Below the pieces are notes generated by a model. The model was not told the origin of the DNA and did not search any database. It was given only the letters and a program-made list of their open reading frames with translations. The position numbers and the translations under genes are program-made. 64,000 nucleotides of DNA from Entoloma clypeatum (Eukaryota > Basidiomycota > Agaricomycetes > Agaricales > Entolomataceae), in assembly GCA_963565915.1 (NCBI GenBank), contig OY751488.1, forward strand, positions 4,588,001 through 4,652,000. Direction: 5' to 3'. Of this stretch, positions 12,683 to 24,888 are shown piece after piece (position 1 is the first letter of the stretch; each line of letters starts with the position of its first letter).

Positions 12683-13990
12683 CCAGTAACATGCCCAGCC
12701 CCCCATTCCCGTGGATCCCGCAGTCCCTGAATTACCGGTATATCAAGGAGCCTCCAAACGAAAGAAAGCATCTTGCTTCCCTGCGAAACACTTGCTTGGC
12801 TGCTCATTATGGTTACGACAGTCTCCGGATCGGTAGCCACCTTTGCGGGCAGTTCTATCCTCCCAAGCATCATCTATGGCATCAATTCGACTCTATTCGC
12901 CATGATCGTCGATCGGCTTTGGAAGAACAGAAAAGCAAGTGAGGAAAGGAGAAGATCGCTTATCATGTCTGGATATGTCTTCACCATATATGCGTTGTGC
13001 ACCGTGCATTTGGTTACGGATTCGGTGCTGGAGGGCAACTACGTCGCGCAGCTCGTAGATCACTTTCTCAAGAAGGATATCCCTCCGTTTCCTACTGTCG
13101 CGAGTGACATCGGAACCGTGGCCTTCGTTATTGTCACCTTTATGACGGACGGCTTGCTGGTGGGTTGCTGTCACGGATCTTGTTTCTCTTGCACGAGGTT
13201 GAAAACACTTTTCAGCTCTGGCGTTGCTGGGTTTTGTATGCTGGCTGTCGTGGCGTCATTCGCTGGTTGACATGGTCGTTGTTCCTTCTGCCCTCGCTGG
13301 CGTTGATAGGTATGCGATGCATTCTCTAGAGCATCAATTTTCACTGATTTCTTGTGGTTCACACCCAAGCCTTTGGATTTATGCTCATTTACATTGCCAC
13401 GCTATCTGAAGACGCCCCTCTTAATCCAGAATGGCTAGACGAGTTCGTATTCATCGCGCAGCCATTGTCGGTCTTTGCAACGAATCTCATCTTTGCGATA
13501 TTGATCGTCGGACGCCTATTTCATCATCATCGGCGCATCCGCAAGCTCATGGGGGATCATCAAACCGTGCAATATACAGGGATGGCGGCCATGGTCGTGG
13601 AGTCTGCGGCGATAAATGTCGTATTTCAACTGCTTTCCGCGATATCGATCTTCCTTCCTGGGCCGGAGCTGAATTCGATATTCAACGCTTACTTCCTCGG
13701 TCAGACGCAGGTGAGTGGGGCTCTGTAAATTGAAGTTATCCAAAAACTTGATTCGGGTTTAGGTTCTGGCGACGCTCTTGATCATATTCCGCGTTGCTCG
13801 AGGCAAGGCATGGACTGAACGAACAGCCGAGGAGACCAAGTTAACGCAACTTCGGTTTGGTGGAGGCTTGGAAGCTGGTCGAGGGCGGGGTGAGATGGAA
13901 GAGGAGTCCATTTTTGCGGCCCAACCAAATGACGGTGGATCATTTGGTGTAGAATCAACGCTCCCTCATGCCACGGGAGAAAAGCATTAG
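12683..13990 (+). CDS. Seven-helix membrane protein of basidiomycete type, unknown ligand
   Basis: The body reads without breaks through exons ending at 13159, then 13216-13309, 13370-13710 and 13763-13990. The introns are 52-60 bp (13160-13215, 13310-13369, 13711-13762). The product shows about seven hydrophobic helices with short polar loops and a hydrophilic tail of about 70 residues, typical of the large Agaricomycete families of receptor-like integral membrane proteins. The N-terminus is not settled. The first long exon is open from 12731 without an early Met. An upstream mini-exon starting ATG at 12683 with a donor near 12738 is possible, or the internal Met at 12809. No function is proposed. 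Confidence 0.65.
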
Positions 13991-14305
13991 TCCCAGCAGC
14001 AAAGCCCAACCCGCGACGTCGGCGTCGTGGTTCCAAGCATGATTCCATGAGAGATGTTGTCGACTGCAATCTAAGCACTTCTAGCCGCAGAAAATTAAGG
14101 ACCCTGTCATGAAGGAAGGCGGAAGCCACCAAAATTCTCGGCTGCTTAGTTTAGTGGTGAGAGGGCGGAAATCTTGACGCGTCGCCCCATGGGCCATTGC
14201 TCATTCTGTAAGTAATACCTTTGCAGTGCTGGCCAGGCAGGGTCAAAGAATTATCTGCTTGTGGCCTGTGAATCGCAAAGCGGACATTTATAAAGGACCT
14301 CGACC

Positions 14306-16121
14306 ATGGAGACATCAAGCTCATCCGATTGTACCTTTTTTGGGCCATCGAGAAGAATCACGAGAATTTCAGCAAAGGAGGGCGCGGTAGCGCGACGGCG
14401 ACAACTTCGGCGATTGGGACTTCGGGATCTCACAACATAGGAATCGTCTTGGAAGGCCGAATGGACAGTGACGCGCAGTCTGTAGAACTCGCCGGAAGCC
14501 GTCGGGGAAAATCGATGAGTCTGTCCACAGGTCACTGGCAGAAGGGTAACCGCAGGCGCAAACGTGGCGGATCCATCTCAGACGGTGTCTTAACTCCCCG
14601 CGGTTCCAGCAGCAAACGAAAGCGCAGCGGAAGCAACAGCGAAACTGCGCCCAAGCGCATCAAAGGTTCTGATGGTCAATCCTGTCCAGCCCGACAGCTC
14701 ACTCTGGATCAGCTTCAACTTGCAACTTATGCCCTCGAGACCATGGCTGTGTCGACTAGGCTCTGGACCTCGGGCCTCCTCGTAGACCGCTTCAAGGTTT
14801 CTCTTCGGTATTTCGGCCGTTCACGTACTATCATCGAAAGGGACTTTGGCGAGGAACCTGAAAAACTCGCCCTCATCCTCTACTCCCTCAGCATCTGCGA
14901 CGATGCATGTTCAGGTTTTGACCCTTGCATGGTATTGGAGTCGGCTATCTCTAGAGCCTCTACCGGAGGAGTCACAGGATCCGAGATCGATGTAGTGGGT
15001 GCTCGCCTTACCTTCCCCAATTTTCCGGCGCTCGTCGTTAAAGCAGTGTTATTCGCTTATCGGGGACTCATTGGTCGTGGTTTACGAGGTCTCGCGTTCC
15101 GAGCAACTCGAGAAAGAAAATGAGGCGCTTAAGGTCAGCTGGCCGCTGAAAGTTCGTCCTTTTGAGGCAGACACAAACAAGCTACTTGGGGAGGCTATTC
15201 CTGGGTGGAAGGATCACCTGCCGCAAGTCAATTTCTCCACAACCCTCACCGCCGACGCGTTGAAGCTTCCTCGCGTGGAGCTTCTGAGGATCATCTCACT
15301 GGGCGATTTCCAACTTGAAGACCGACAGCTTCACGCACGGTTGATGCAGAAGTACAAAAAGCTATGGGAGATCAACAATGTTGGGGAGTTCCAGGAGGTC
15401 TTCGTCGATTGTCTCGAGTGTGAGTGGTTTATGGTGAAACAAGTCCGTGTTAATTCATGACTGAGTTGGATGTTCTCCCAGGTCACTACCATGCGTTTGA
15501 GACTGACAAAGTCCTGCACCGTGACTTGAGCGAGAACAACTTGATGTACAGCTATCGAGACGATGGTGGTGTACAATGAGTTGTCAATGACTGGGATATG
15601 GCTTCTCGTCTCAATCAGAAAGGAGAAGCCCCCGATTACCACCGCCACGCACCGTACTGGAACCATCCCAATCATGGCACGCGACCTGTTGGTCAAGACG
15701 CCACCACCTCACCTGTACCGTCACGACTTGGAATCCTTTTTCTATATTCTCGTTTGGGCTGCGCTTCACTACGATTTCAAGGGCAAAAATCACTCTCGTT
15801 CCCCCCCAGAAATCAAGAAATGGAACTCGGATGATCTCCTAGATGCTTACAACGCCAAGGGGTATTTTCTTACCAACAGCACAGTGGCCGTCGAGGTCTA
15901 CAATGCCGTCCCACCGGAATTCAATGACCTGGTTGATTCCCCTTTGGGAGCTCTTCAACGATGCCATCTCGTCCCTGCCAAATGCGTTTCATGCCTCTCG
16001 GAATGGAAATTCATACGATTATGTGACATATGGTGGTCGTCTCACCTTTGAGACGTTCATGAAGGCTATTGGGCGAAGGCCTCGTGGACTCATTCCATCT
16101 CCCGAGGGGGTTGGGGCTTAA
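14306..16121 (+). pseudogene. FunK1-type fungal protein kinase, inactivated
   Basis: The family signature LQLATYALETMA appears near 14710-14750. The catalytic loop VLHRDLSENNLM is near 15510-15545 and the metal-binding motif NDWDMA is near 15589-15606. HRTGTIPIMARDLL and YRHDLESFFYILVW follow. One intron (15420-15481) splices cleanly in phase. The frame is broken, however. There is a shift near 15075 after the LIGRG block, a TGA at 15577-15579 just before NDWDMA, a shift between 15630 and 15650, and another near 15930. FunK1 kinases are an expanded family in mushrooms with few known substrates. The N-terminal start is also unclear because the likely ATG at 14306 is in another frame. Confidence 0.75.
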
Positions 16122-16741
16122 TGAATTCATCATTCTCTTTCTCTTGAAGTACTTTATAGATTTTATTCTAAAGTCATCGATCATCCAGGTCACGCATCCA
16201 ATACAAGGACCTTGTTTCATAATATTTCTCCTGTCCTGCATCCTGTACTTTATCTACCACCTCAATTGGAGACATCTTCGGAATCACCATCTCGACGGTC
16301 AGGTTGTTAACGACCATCTGAACGGAATAGCATGACTCTTTAGTATTGATTTCTCGGAGCGCTCTCCAATGGCCGTCATCCTATAAACCTTTTTTCTTTC
16401 CGTGGTTTACAGTCGATTACAGCTCTCCCATCTTCCGACATGGTACTATGATGGTAGTGGATTCAACGACTTCATTTTATCTCTCTTGAGCAATCTTCCC
16501 CACCTCTGCGACTTCTGTAGGCTTCATTCGAGAGGCCTGAAAAGTGCAGCTGGCTGAACGACTGCATAGTACGTATACGTATACACATTTGGTTGATCCT
16601 GAAAATGTAAAACGGGCATTTCAAGATCGCGAGAAGATGCGTTTCCGACGCCTAGCCCCACACCGAAATCCTGAATGTATCAAAGCTATTCAAATGCAAT
16701 TTAGGTATCATGCCAGGTACATCAGAACTCGTCCGTACGTA

Positions 16742-18300
16742 CTAAACCAAGAAACGATGAGAAAGCACACTTTCTGAAGCGTTTTGAAGCGTAAAGCGGA
16801 AACGTTGAGGAACAGGATCATCATACCCTGCCGGCTCAGCCCTAATTTCGAACCATATCCTCTCATTGGGATCCGGTTTGTAACGATGTTGACGAAAGCT
16901 TCCGCGAATGACGTCAAGGGAAAGAAAAAGGCCGCCAATGTATCTGGCAATGAGCACTGAACTGTCTGGCGGAACTGGACCTAAGAACGTCAGGCTCTTC
17001 GGGCCACGGGACAAGACGCGCCGCGTGGACGGGAGTGGATAGATTACAAAAGGTAAATGCAACTCCCGGAACTTTGGACAGTGTATTGCGACCTTTTCCA
17101 GCGCGGTGAATGTGGCCAGAGGATCCTCCGATGGACCATTCAATACCAGGTGCTCAATACTGGGCCACGCGGATGCGAGCTGAACGAAGTCTTCGTCGGG
17201 TACACCTGGTATCCATCGAAAGTCTTCGTCTTCGTCTATGTCTTCAAGGATATGTTGGTCAATCTTGACATCTTGACCAGAGCAGGACACAATGATGCAG
17301 CAGTGCTGGATTCACGAGTACTCATGTGCGTTGACTATTTCCAGGTCAGTTAGTGTTTCAGACCATTCAGAGACTGCTTCGAGACAGATTCACCATGTCC
17401 AATTATCAGAAGTGTCATACCCCAGACGGAACGTAAGAAGCGGGGAATTGACGAAGCTTTGAAGCATGAAACCAATAGAAGTCGCTGTCCCAGAAAGCAT
17501 TAACTGCGTGAGTTCATGTCTGTGCTGAGAGGTGATCGAAGGTCCCACCAATGCGAACCGAAGGTCAATCCATGGGGCTGCCGGAGCTGAGTAATCGTTG
17601 TCCACCCATCCGCCGAGATCGTTTCAGCATGGTCTACGATATTGGAGGTCTCGGAGGCTGGTGAATCGTGGAAGTGGTTCCCAATGAGAAGGAATGGCTG
17701 AGCGATGCTGCTTGTGCAGGAGAGAGGTGGCGTTTTGCGTGAACTTGTCGTGGGCGTCGTTGGGACACGACGAAATAGAATAGGGCGGTCATTGGGAAGG
17801 AGAGGTTGGCCTCTCGATTGCTTCAGCGTCGTATGCGGCATGCGTAGGACAGTAATCTTTTCCCAATCTGAAGCTTCGACGACGCCCATCAATGACTGCA
17901 ACATCGATTTCAGGCACAATACAAAAGTTGACAGGATGAACTTCACGAGCATATGGGGCGTCCGAGTCATTTGCTTCATTCCCTCTGAATGTCGGTAGGA
18001 TTGGAGATAAACGGACAAGTGAGTCTTTACGACTCGAAAGCATGTCGAGTGCGGGGATGAGATTCCTCGGCACGTCGTTGCTATCTGTAGAAGAGTAATC
18101 CGGGTTTCTCTAGGGAAACTCGACGAATTATTGGCCGCTGCACACAATATCCCAAGTATTATATTAGCGGTCCAGTGCCTGGTCAACAAATGAGCATGAA
18201 ATCGTCTTGAAAAGAAGTATTCCAGACTATGCCATGCACTGAACTCCAAGTCGTTTGCGTCTCTTCCTTCTTCCACAACAAATGGGCCTCTTGCACCTCG
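16742..18300 (-). pseudogene. Broken paralogue of the F-box/LRR gene at 9654-11432
   Basis: Pieces in three frames align in order with the intact gene. These are the exon 1 tail around 18240-18290, the F-box part (LLQIATTCR then RNLIPALDML after a one-base shift near 18060), GVVEASDWEKI near 17880, and the C-terminal block LASAWPSIEHL ... LATFTALEKVAI ... LGPVPPDSS (16900-17200). The second intron starts with GC where the intact copy has GT. At least one frameshift in the F-box region and several breaks in the repeat region prevent a complete product. The C-terminal 180 codons remain open. Confidence 0.7.
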
Positions 18301-18622
18301 GTAGTGACTCCGCCCGAAGCAAGAACCACGTGACCGCGATATGTCTTGACTCCACCATCCTTGCCGGAATTCTTTGTTCTTCTCAGTGGGTACGATCTGT
18401 TGTTTGTGAGCTGGCCCTTACGACAACGCTTGGAATGAAAGAAGGTAATTTTATATTGTGGTCCTTCAGATTTCAAATGTCAGAACCCCCGTCGCACTCG
18501 CAACCATCTATCACCACCCCGAAAGAGCTCCAAGCAACACCAACAAGTCCACTTCATACCTTCCCATGTTGATCTTGGTTACCACCCCAAGATCAGCACC
18601 CGTTGCCCTGTAACCGCTCTAG

Positions 18623-18630
18623 GTATATAA
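18623..18630 (+). promoter_or_regulatory. TATA-like box of the secreted-protein gene
   Basis: TATATAAT lies about 240 bp before the ATG at 18868 and is followed by a long C/T-rich leader, a common layout for strongly expressed fungal genes. Confidence 0.45.
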
Positions 18631-18867
18631 TAACCCATCTCTGCCCCCCAGTTTCCTCACTTCTCCTTCCTTCCTTCCACACCCATTCACTTTCTTTTTC
18701 GTCGGTCGCTAGCGATCGACTTTTCCGTCTCTCTTTCAAACCGCCTCACTTCCGTTCAACTCGACCTTATTCGACCTTTGTGGGCTTGACTGCCATACAC
18801 AGCACACTTTCGACTGCTCTAGCCTGTCTCTTCGTTACCTCGACGCATTCTTGCTTCTCAGTCCACG

Positions 18868-19912
18868 ATGCATTTCACCAAAGCTACCCTTCTCTCTCTC
18901 GTGTTCGTGGTTACTAGCGTTCTCGCTGCCCCGACTGTAAGTCTCCTCGTCTCCCCAATTTACCGTTATGAATTAAGATCAACCTTTGCCCTTTCAGAAC
19001 GTCGTTCCCTCTGCCGCTCCTCCGTCTGTCCCCAGCGCCGCGCCTCAAGTAAGTTCAAATCCTCTTCCTGCCTCACGATCGCACACAAATTCAATTTCAA
19101 ATCGCAGGTCAACCCCAGCCAGGTCCCCAGCGCCAACAACACCACCGTGCCCGCCGTCCAGAACGGCAATGGCAACGGGAAGGACAAGAACCAGAATGGC
19201 CAGGGCAAGGCAAAGGGCAAAGGCAAGAACCAGAACGAGAAGGGCAAGGATGGAGGCATGAACAAGAACGACGGCAACAATGTCAACAACAACAACAACA
19301 ACGGCACGGCGAACGTCATAGATAGCAACGGCGATACCGAGGGTAAGATCGTCAACGGCACCGCGGTTTGCCCGCCTGCCGCTACCGTCACCGTCGTGCG
19401 TCCTGTTCTCCTGTTCTCTCCTTGCCCCTGAACTTCTGATTCGCCCCCGCCCAGTTTAACGACGCTCCACAAGAAACCGGCCAAGCCAACGGCAACAAGG
19501 GCGGTAACAAGGGCAAGGGCAAGGGCGGCAACAACAAGGGCATGGGAAATGGCAAGATGAGCAAGGACGACGCTGCGGCCAAGGCGAAAGCTCAGGCTGA
19601 GAAGGAGAAGGAGAAGGAGAAAGAGAAGCAGCAGAAGGAAGCTCAGGCTGCCTCTGCTGCTGCCGCCTCTGCCTCCCAGAACGTCGTACGTGTTTGTTTT
19701 TCCCAACTCTAGCTTTCCATGCCGTCTGGGTCTCATTCGATCCCCTTGTGTAGACCGCGACTGCCGCTGCTAACGCTACCGACGCCAACCCCACCGCGAT
19801 CGCCGTCCCGTCAACAGCTGAGGGCAACAACAAGAACAACCAGGGCAGCAAAGTCGTCCAAGGTCAACAAGCGAGGCGGCGTGCGGGCTTGCTCTTCGCC
19901 CGCGATTGGTGA
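18868..19912 (+). CDS. Secreted Lys/Asn/Gly-rich low-complexity protein
   Basis: Five exons (18868-18936, 18998-19048, 19108-19395, 19455-19685, 19754-19912), all phase 0 and joined by 58-68 bp GT-AG introns, give 265 residues. Residues 1-20 form a signal peptide (LLSLVFVVTSVLA, cleavage expected before APT). The mature part is low complexity, with runs of N, G and K, a block of repeated KEKEKEKEKQ and an Ala-rich stretch. Only one Cys is evident. Every intron sits between codons and exon lengths are multiples of three, so exon skipping or duplication would keep the frame. Function is unknown; a wall-associated or effector-like role is only a guess. Confidence 0.75.
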
Positions 19913-20853
19913 TTCTTCGGTTCTTTCTTAATTTTGCATTAGTATCACATCACTTGCACACACACACACACCGTAAAATATGTACGCAACCCTGCTGCTA
20001 TTGTAGAACCGAATTTCATCTATTGTTTTTGAGATGATATGTGGCTTTTGTGCGTGGAGAGGACAAATTGAGAAAAACGGACAACTTGGGCGATCTCAAG
20101 GCGATCTCATCAATTGCATGACAATACTTGCGCATACTAATTCACTACTGACTCACCTCTCTACCAGCAGCGACTCGGAGGTATTTACATTACTATGCAT
20201 TCACCTCTTGGAACTATCACTCGGATAATAGTCCGAGTCACTCGTGGATGCACTAGTGCAGATATGGATCCTGTACGATTGGGGCCCCCTGTTACCGCCG
20301 ACCAAGTACCTATTTCAGACGAATTTCCTCGTTTGGCCAGGCCGTCCATTCCTTACTCACTAGAGTACTCAATGGCGATAGCCTCTGGCGACCATGAACC
20401 GCGATTTTGCGTTTCTTCAAGTAGTATGCGAACATTCGGACGGTGTTCCCCTGGGTCGAAGCCACGCGCCCTCGCATACAGCGCAGAGAATGTCGATTCC
20501 TCTTCCAAAGGCGTCATCAGCTTTACTTGACTTGGAAATTGTTACTCTCGGCGGTGAGTGTTGACTCGGAACCCAAAGTTCGTCCGACAATCAGCATGTC
20601 CGTATATTTTTTCAGTGTTCATCGGGTTTTTCTTGCACAGACTTTCCACCAACAGGAAAGTTAGCGGTCGAAGCCTGAAGACAAAAGGACAAAGTGATGC
20701 ACTCTCACTTGACTCTCACATCATTGATCACGTACCAACTCCAACTCCTCCATGATCGATCAGTAAACGACACTCGCACACATTCTGGGAGAAAAAGTCA
20801 GAAAAACCGTTAAAACTCGGACACGTTTGACGGCCGGAAACACCGTCGCGTAC
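19913..20853. other. Intergenic; a short CA microsatellite near 19960
   Basis: A run of CA repeats follows the secreted-protein gene at about 19958-19972. No coding sequence is recognised in the rest. Confidence 0.4.
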
Positions 20854-20945
20854 TTATTCCTCCTCATCCGAGTCCGCATAGTCCATTTTCTCCTCTTCCT
20901 CCTTCTCAGCCTCAGCCTGACTTGTACTCCCATTTAAGCTACTCC
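20854..20945 (-). pseudogene. Possible 3' end of a lost gene with acidic tail
   Basis: The minus strand reads QAEAEKEEEEKMDYADSDEEE and then TAA at 20854-20856, a composition typical of genuine acidic C-termini. The frame cannot be followed past a homopolymer C tract near 20965, and no upstream exons were found. It may be a relic or simply chance. Confidence 0.2.
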
Positions 20946-21759
20946 ACCGGCACCTCCACTTCCAGTGGGGGGGGGAGGCCTGTCCGCCGCAACCTCCCTC
21001 TCCTTCAGTGGTGAGATTCAAGTGTCAGATCGGTATTTCTCTTTTTTTTTTTTTCGCTGAGCCAAAAACTGCAGGTGGGCTACAAGCTCTCCCAGACCCC
21101 CCCCCCCCCCCACTGATGACGTACAAGTCATAATGCTTATCTGTCGTACTGACACTTTACTCTCACCACGAAGCCCATAAAGTTGGATTCCTCCCTCCAT
21201 TAGCGTCCTTTGATCGCATCCGCCCCCACGGCGGCCATTGTCTGCCCCTCCCAGGCGTTCATAACATCAGCCCGTCCTCTCGGGTCATTCACTACCCGCC
21301 ACGAGTCGCACGTCTGTTCCCGCGCTCATGTTCTTTCGTTCCATCGGCCAACGACCCTCGGCAGCCTGAGTTCCCCATACCTTTGATGGAGGCTTGTTTT
21401 TTGAAACGGCCCCCTTTACCGGTTTTACCACCCAAGCCCCAAACCTCGCAAACACATGCAGACCGTTGGCAGACGAGGCATAGTACACTACACGTAGAGT
21501 CCAATAACAACAAGCTATGTATGGTTATTGAGCGTCGTCAATCAAATCCCATAGACGCTGATATAAGGGGAGACTAGGTTACCGAAGGTCGCCCTCAGGT
21601 TCACTTATGCAACTTAGTTTCGTTTCATGTCCAAAATGTTTGGCGATGTGCATCAAGGGTATGTGTGCGACGATTACAATGAACATGCGTGCAAACAGAG
21701 AGAGAATGGCGGGTACTGAAACCTTGAGGTGATGGAACACGTCCCCAAATTGCCACCGC
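20946..21759. other. Intergenic with homopolymer tracts
   Basis: It contains G/C and T homopolymers (about 20966-20976, 21040-21055 and 21098-21112). No gene is recognised. Confidence 0.4.
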
Positions 21760-22653
21760 CTAGTGGCTCTTTTCATGACGTCTAGTCTCATCCTTGGCGT
21801 CCTTCAACTTCTTCTCAACCCTCTCAATCTCCGCCAAAAACGTACTCAGCTCCTGACACGACGCGTCAGAACTACCTTTCCAAAGAGAAACGAAAAGCCG
21901 TACCGCATTCGCGGGCTCAAAAGACAGCCCCAGGCTGACCGCATCCGCCGCCTCCCTCAGTCTGCCCAACCCCAACAGCGCCTTTGACTTTCTAAAATGG
22001 CCCTTGCTCCAATTCCTCCGTATCGAAATGACGAGCTCAGCGTCTGCCATGGCCGAAATAAAGTCGTGCGCCTCGAAGTAGGATGCGGAGCGGTTCGAGA
22101 TGACGGTGGAGAGCTCTTCGCGCATGAACTGGCTGGCTTCCCATGGAGGGCGGGACGAGGCGGCGGTGGCGGCGGCGGTGTACCGGTTCACGGCGGCGGT
22201 GTGGTTCGAACTTTTGAAGAGTTTCTGTAGAGAAAACACGGATGAATTAAGTAAAACGGGATAGGAGAAATATATGAAAAGACGCACGTTCCCCTCGTCC
22301 TTCAGGGACGTGACTATTTGTGTCAGCCTCTGCGTCACGATGTTCGCAGGCGGCGGACAAAGCAGGCCTGGGTTGTTCGCAAGAAGTGCAGAGAGGTGGT
22401 TCATGTTGACGTAGTCAACGTCGCACGCCTCGCATTTCTCGAGCTTGTGCGGTTCGCAGAGAGCTTTGTTGCGGTCCTCAGAAAGCGCGAGGGCGACAGG
22501 CTTGAAGTCTTGGTCGATGAGGGCTTGCAGGGCGGGGTCGGTGGGCACGGGCACCAACCCTGGCCCTGGGGTCTGAGGGGTGCCGGGTGTTGCTGGGACT
22601 TGCGAGTGGGACCCGCAGGATTCACCAGGCGCGTGCGAGTGCGAGTGGGACAT
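21760..22653 (-). CDS. SEC72: SEC72-like subunit of the post-translational ER translocon (TPR protein)
   Basis: Two exons (22653-22288 and 22224-21760) join over a 63-bp intron to give about 276 residues. After a His/Ser/Pro-rich start comes CEPHKLEKCEACDVDYVNMNH, matching the N-terminal region of fungal Sec72. Tetratricopeptide-type helices follow (KSSNHTAAVNRYTAAATAA, NRSASYFEAHDFISAMADAE, RRNWSKGHFRKSKALLGLGR). A lysine-rich coiled C-terminus ends the protein. In yeast Sec72 is a cytosolic subunit of the Sec62/63 complex that docks Hsp70 chaperones for protein import into the ER. The start chosen is the first ATG at 22653; the open frame before it lacks ATG. Confidence 0.8.
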   Translation of the reverse strand: MSHSHSHAPGESCGSHSQVPATPGTPQTPGPGLVPVPTDPALQALIDQDFKPVALALSEDRNKALCEPHKLEKCEACDVDYVNMNHLSALLANNPGLLCPPPANIVTQRLTQIVTSLKDEGNVRLFIYFSYPVLLNSSVFSLQKLFKSSNHTAAVNRYTAAATAASSRPPWEASQFMREELSTVISNRSASYFEAHDFISAMADAELVISIRRNWSKGHFRKSKALLGLGRLREAADAVSLGLSFEPANAVRLFVSLWKGSSDASCQELSTFLAEIERVEKKLKDAKDETRRHEKSH

Positions 22654-23088
22654 GGAGAGAGGAGGAGGAAGAGATGAGATGACGATGTGGATTGCCACGT
22701 CTGGAATTGATCAAGCGTTGTTTGGATGCCAAACATTGCTTTGTCTTTTTTCTTTTTCCGAACTTGCTCCGGACCCCTCTGGGCTTACGAGGCAAGGCTC
22801 GAATTTTCGAAATTTCAGTGAGTTTGACTCCCCGAGTCATGGTGCAAAGCGCCAACCGATCCAAGCCCATGACATTGGCCCAATAGAAAATCGCAACCCT
22901 TGTCGGGCCTTTTACATCACAGGATTTTATCTCCAGAGCAGATAGGGACTCTTGGGGAAAAATGGCTCCCTCCCAGCCTCTTTATGCCTCATATCCCCGA
23001 ATGTCCCCCTCGAACCGCAGTTGTACGTACGAGAAGAGTAAAAGCTAGTCTGGATGATCCGAGGTTGACTACTGCGACAGTTATCTAA

Positions 23089-24888
23089 ATGGCAGGGGAA
23101 GTTCCCCGGTTCCAAACTGCTTCAACCGCTCTCATCCCCACCTTCATGTATACAACCCAGCCCAAACACTCTGCCCTGACTGAGGACGCTCTCGACGCTC
23201 TCGTCGTAGGCGCTGGCCTCGCCGGCATGTACCTCCTCCACCAGCTGCGCACCCGCGGCCTCTCCGTCAAAGTCTTCGAAGCAGGCGGCGACCTCGGCGG
23301 CGTCTGGCACTGGAACCGCTATCCCGGCTTGCGTCTCGACTCCGAGTTCTTCATCTACCAGTTCCTCATGGATGACCTCTGGAAAGGCTTCACCTGGCGC
23401 GAGCGCTTCCCCGCACGGGAAGAAGTGTTGGACTACGTTCACTACGTCGACAGAAAACTAGACCTTCGCAGGGACATGCTCTTCAACACCCGCGTTGTGT
23501 CCGCCCAGTTCGACATCGCCACCGACCGCTGGGGCGTCACCACCGATTCTGGCGTAACGGTCCACCCACGTTTCCTGCTTTTATGCACAGGGCAGATCTC
23601 GAAGCCGCACATCCCGCCATTCAAAGGCCTAGACACGTTCAAGGGGGCATGTCACCACAGCGCGCGTTTCCCCGAGGACAGTGGTGCCGCTGCCATGTTT
23701 GACGGCAAACGCGTGGGCGTCGTCGGCAACGGCGCCAGCGGCGTGCAGATTATCCAATCCGCCGCTCCGCTCGCGGGACATCTCACCGTGTTCCAGCGCA
23801 CCCCACAATTCGCCTTGCCTCTGAAGCAAAGCCCCGTCACTCCCGAGACGCATAGGGAGATGACGGAGGGCCCCCACCCGTCCCTCCCGCAGCTCCTCCG
23901 AGCCCGCTTTGACACGTTCACCGGGAGCATCTTCCAGTTCCGGACCGAGTCCTACAACGACGCCTCATTGGACGAACGGAGCGCCAATTTCGAGAAACTA
24001 TGGGCCATCGGGGGCTTCGAGCTCTGCTTCGGCTCGTACAAAGAGGTTTTCCTCGACCCCGCTGCTAACCACTTTCTGTACTCCTTCTGGCGACAGAAAG
24101 TGATCTCTCGGATCCACGATCCCGTGGTGCGGGAGAAGCTCGCTCCGGCGATCACAGACCACCCCATCGGCGCGAAACAGTTTCCTTGCTTGGAACAGAC
24201 GTATTTCGAGGCGTTCAACCAGCCGAATGTCACTCTCGTCGATGTCCAGGAGAACCCGATAGATGAGATCACACCGGTGGGCGTGAAGCTCCGAGACGGG
24301 ACCGAGCACCACCTCGATGTTCTCGTGCTCGCGACGGGGTTTGGCCACATCACGAGCGCGATCAAAGACATTGAAATCCGCGGGATCACTGACGGCGCCG
24401 AGACGCTCCGTGAAAAGTGGGACAGGCGTCTCGATACCTACTTGGGCGTAGCCAGCGCCGGATATCCGAACCTGTTCTTCCCCTGCGGTCCACATGCGCC
24501 TACACCATTGGTCAACGCACCAAGTCTCGTTGTCAGTTCCTGCGTTCTTGTTGCTCATATCTTTGATTAAGCATGTATATTGTAGGAATCGCAGGGTGCG
24601 TGGATCGTAGATTGTATCGACCATATGCAAAAGAAGGGCCTCACACGCATCGAGCCGACGGCCGAGGCGGAGGAAGGGTGGGGTCAGCTCGTACAGGCTA
24701 TGTTTTCGGCCAGTCTTCTTGGGCAATACACGAGGACTTTGACGCCGGGTGGTGAGGTCGGACGGGCACCGGCATTTTGTGGGGGTTTGTCGGTGTATAT
24801 TGAGAAGTGCAGGCAGGTTGCGGAAGGCGGTTACGAAGGGTTTAACTTGAGTAAGGAAGGTCTGATTTGGATGGGAGATGAAATTTGA
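23089..24888 (+). CDS. Flavin-dependent Baeyer-Villiger-type monooxygenase
   Basis: Two exons (23089-24531, 24586-24888) with a 54-bp phase-0 intron give about 581 residues, the usual size for the family. The first dinucleotide-binding motif GAGLAG is at residues 41-46 and a second, GNGASG, near residue 213. LVLATGF lies near residue 417. The family fingerprint is present as FKGACHHSARFP (about residues 184-195), but with Phe where Trp is expected. Such enzymes use FAD, NADPH and O2 to insert oxygen next to carbonyl groups. The substrate cannot be told from sequence. The start could alternatively be the Met at residue 20, nearer the usual family start. Confidence 0.85.

Noticed and set aside
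14251..14535. Minus-strand open frame over the FunK1 start with a CPLC motif
   Set aside because: It overlaps the kinase coding strand and shows no continuation; treated as a shadow frame.
18966..19851. Long Leu/Pro-rich minus-strand frames over the secreted-protein gene
   Set aside because: They are the reverse complement of low-complexity K/N/G codons and cross confirmed introns.
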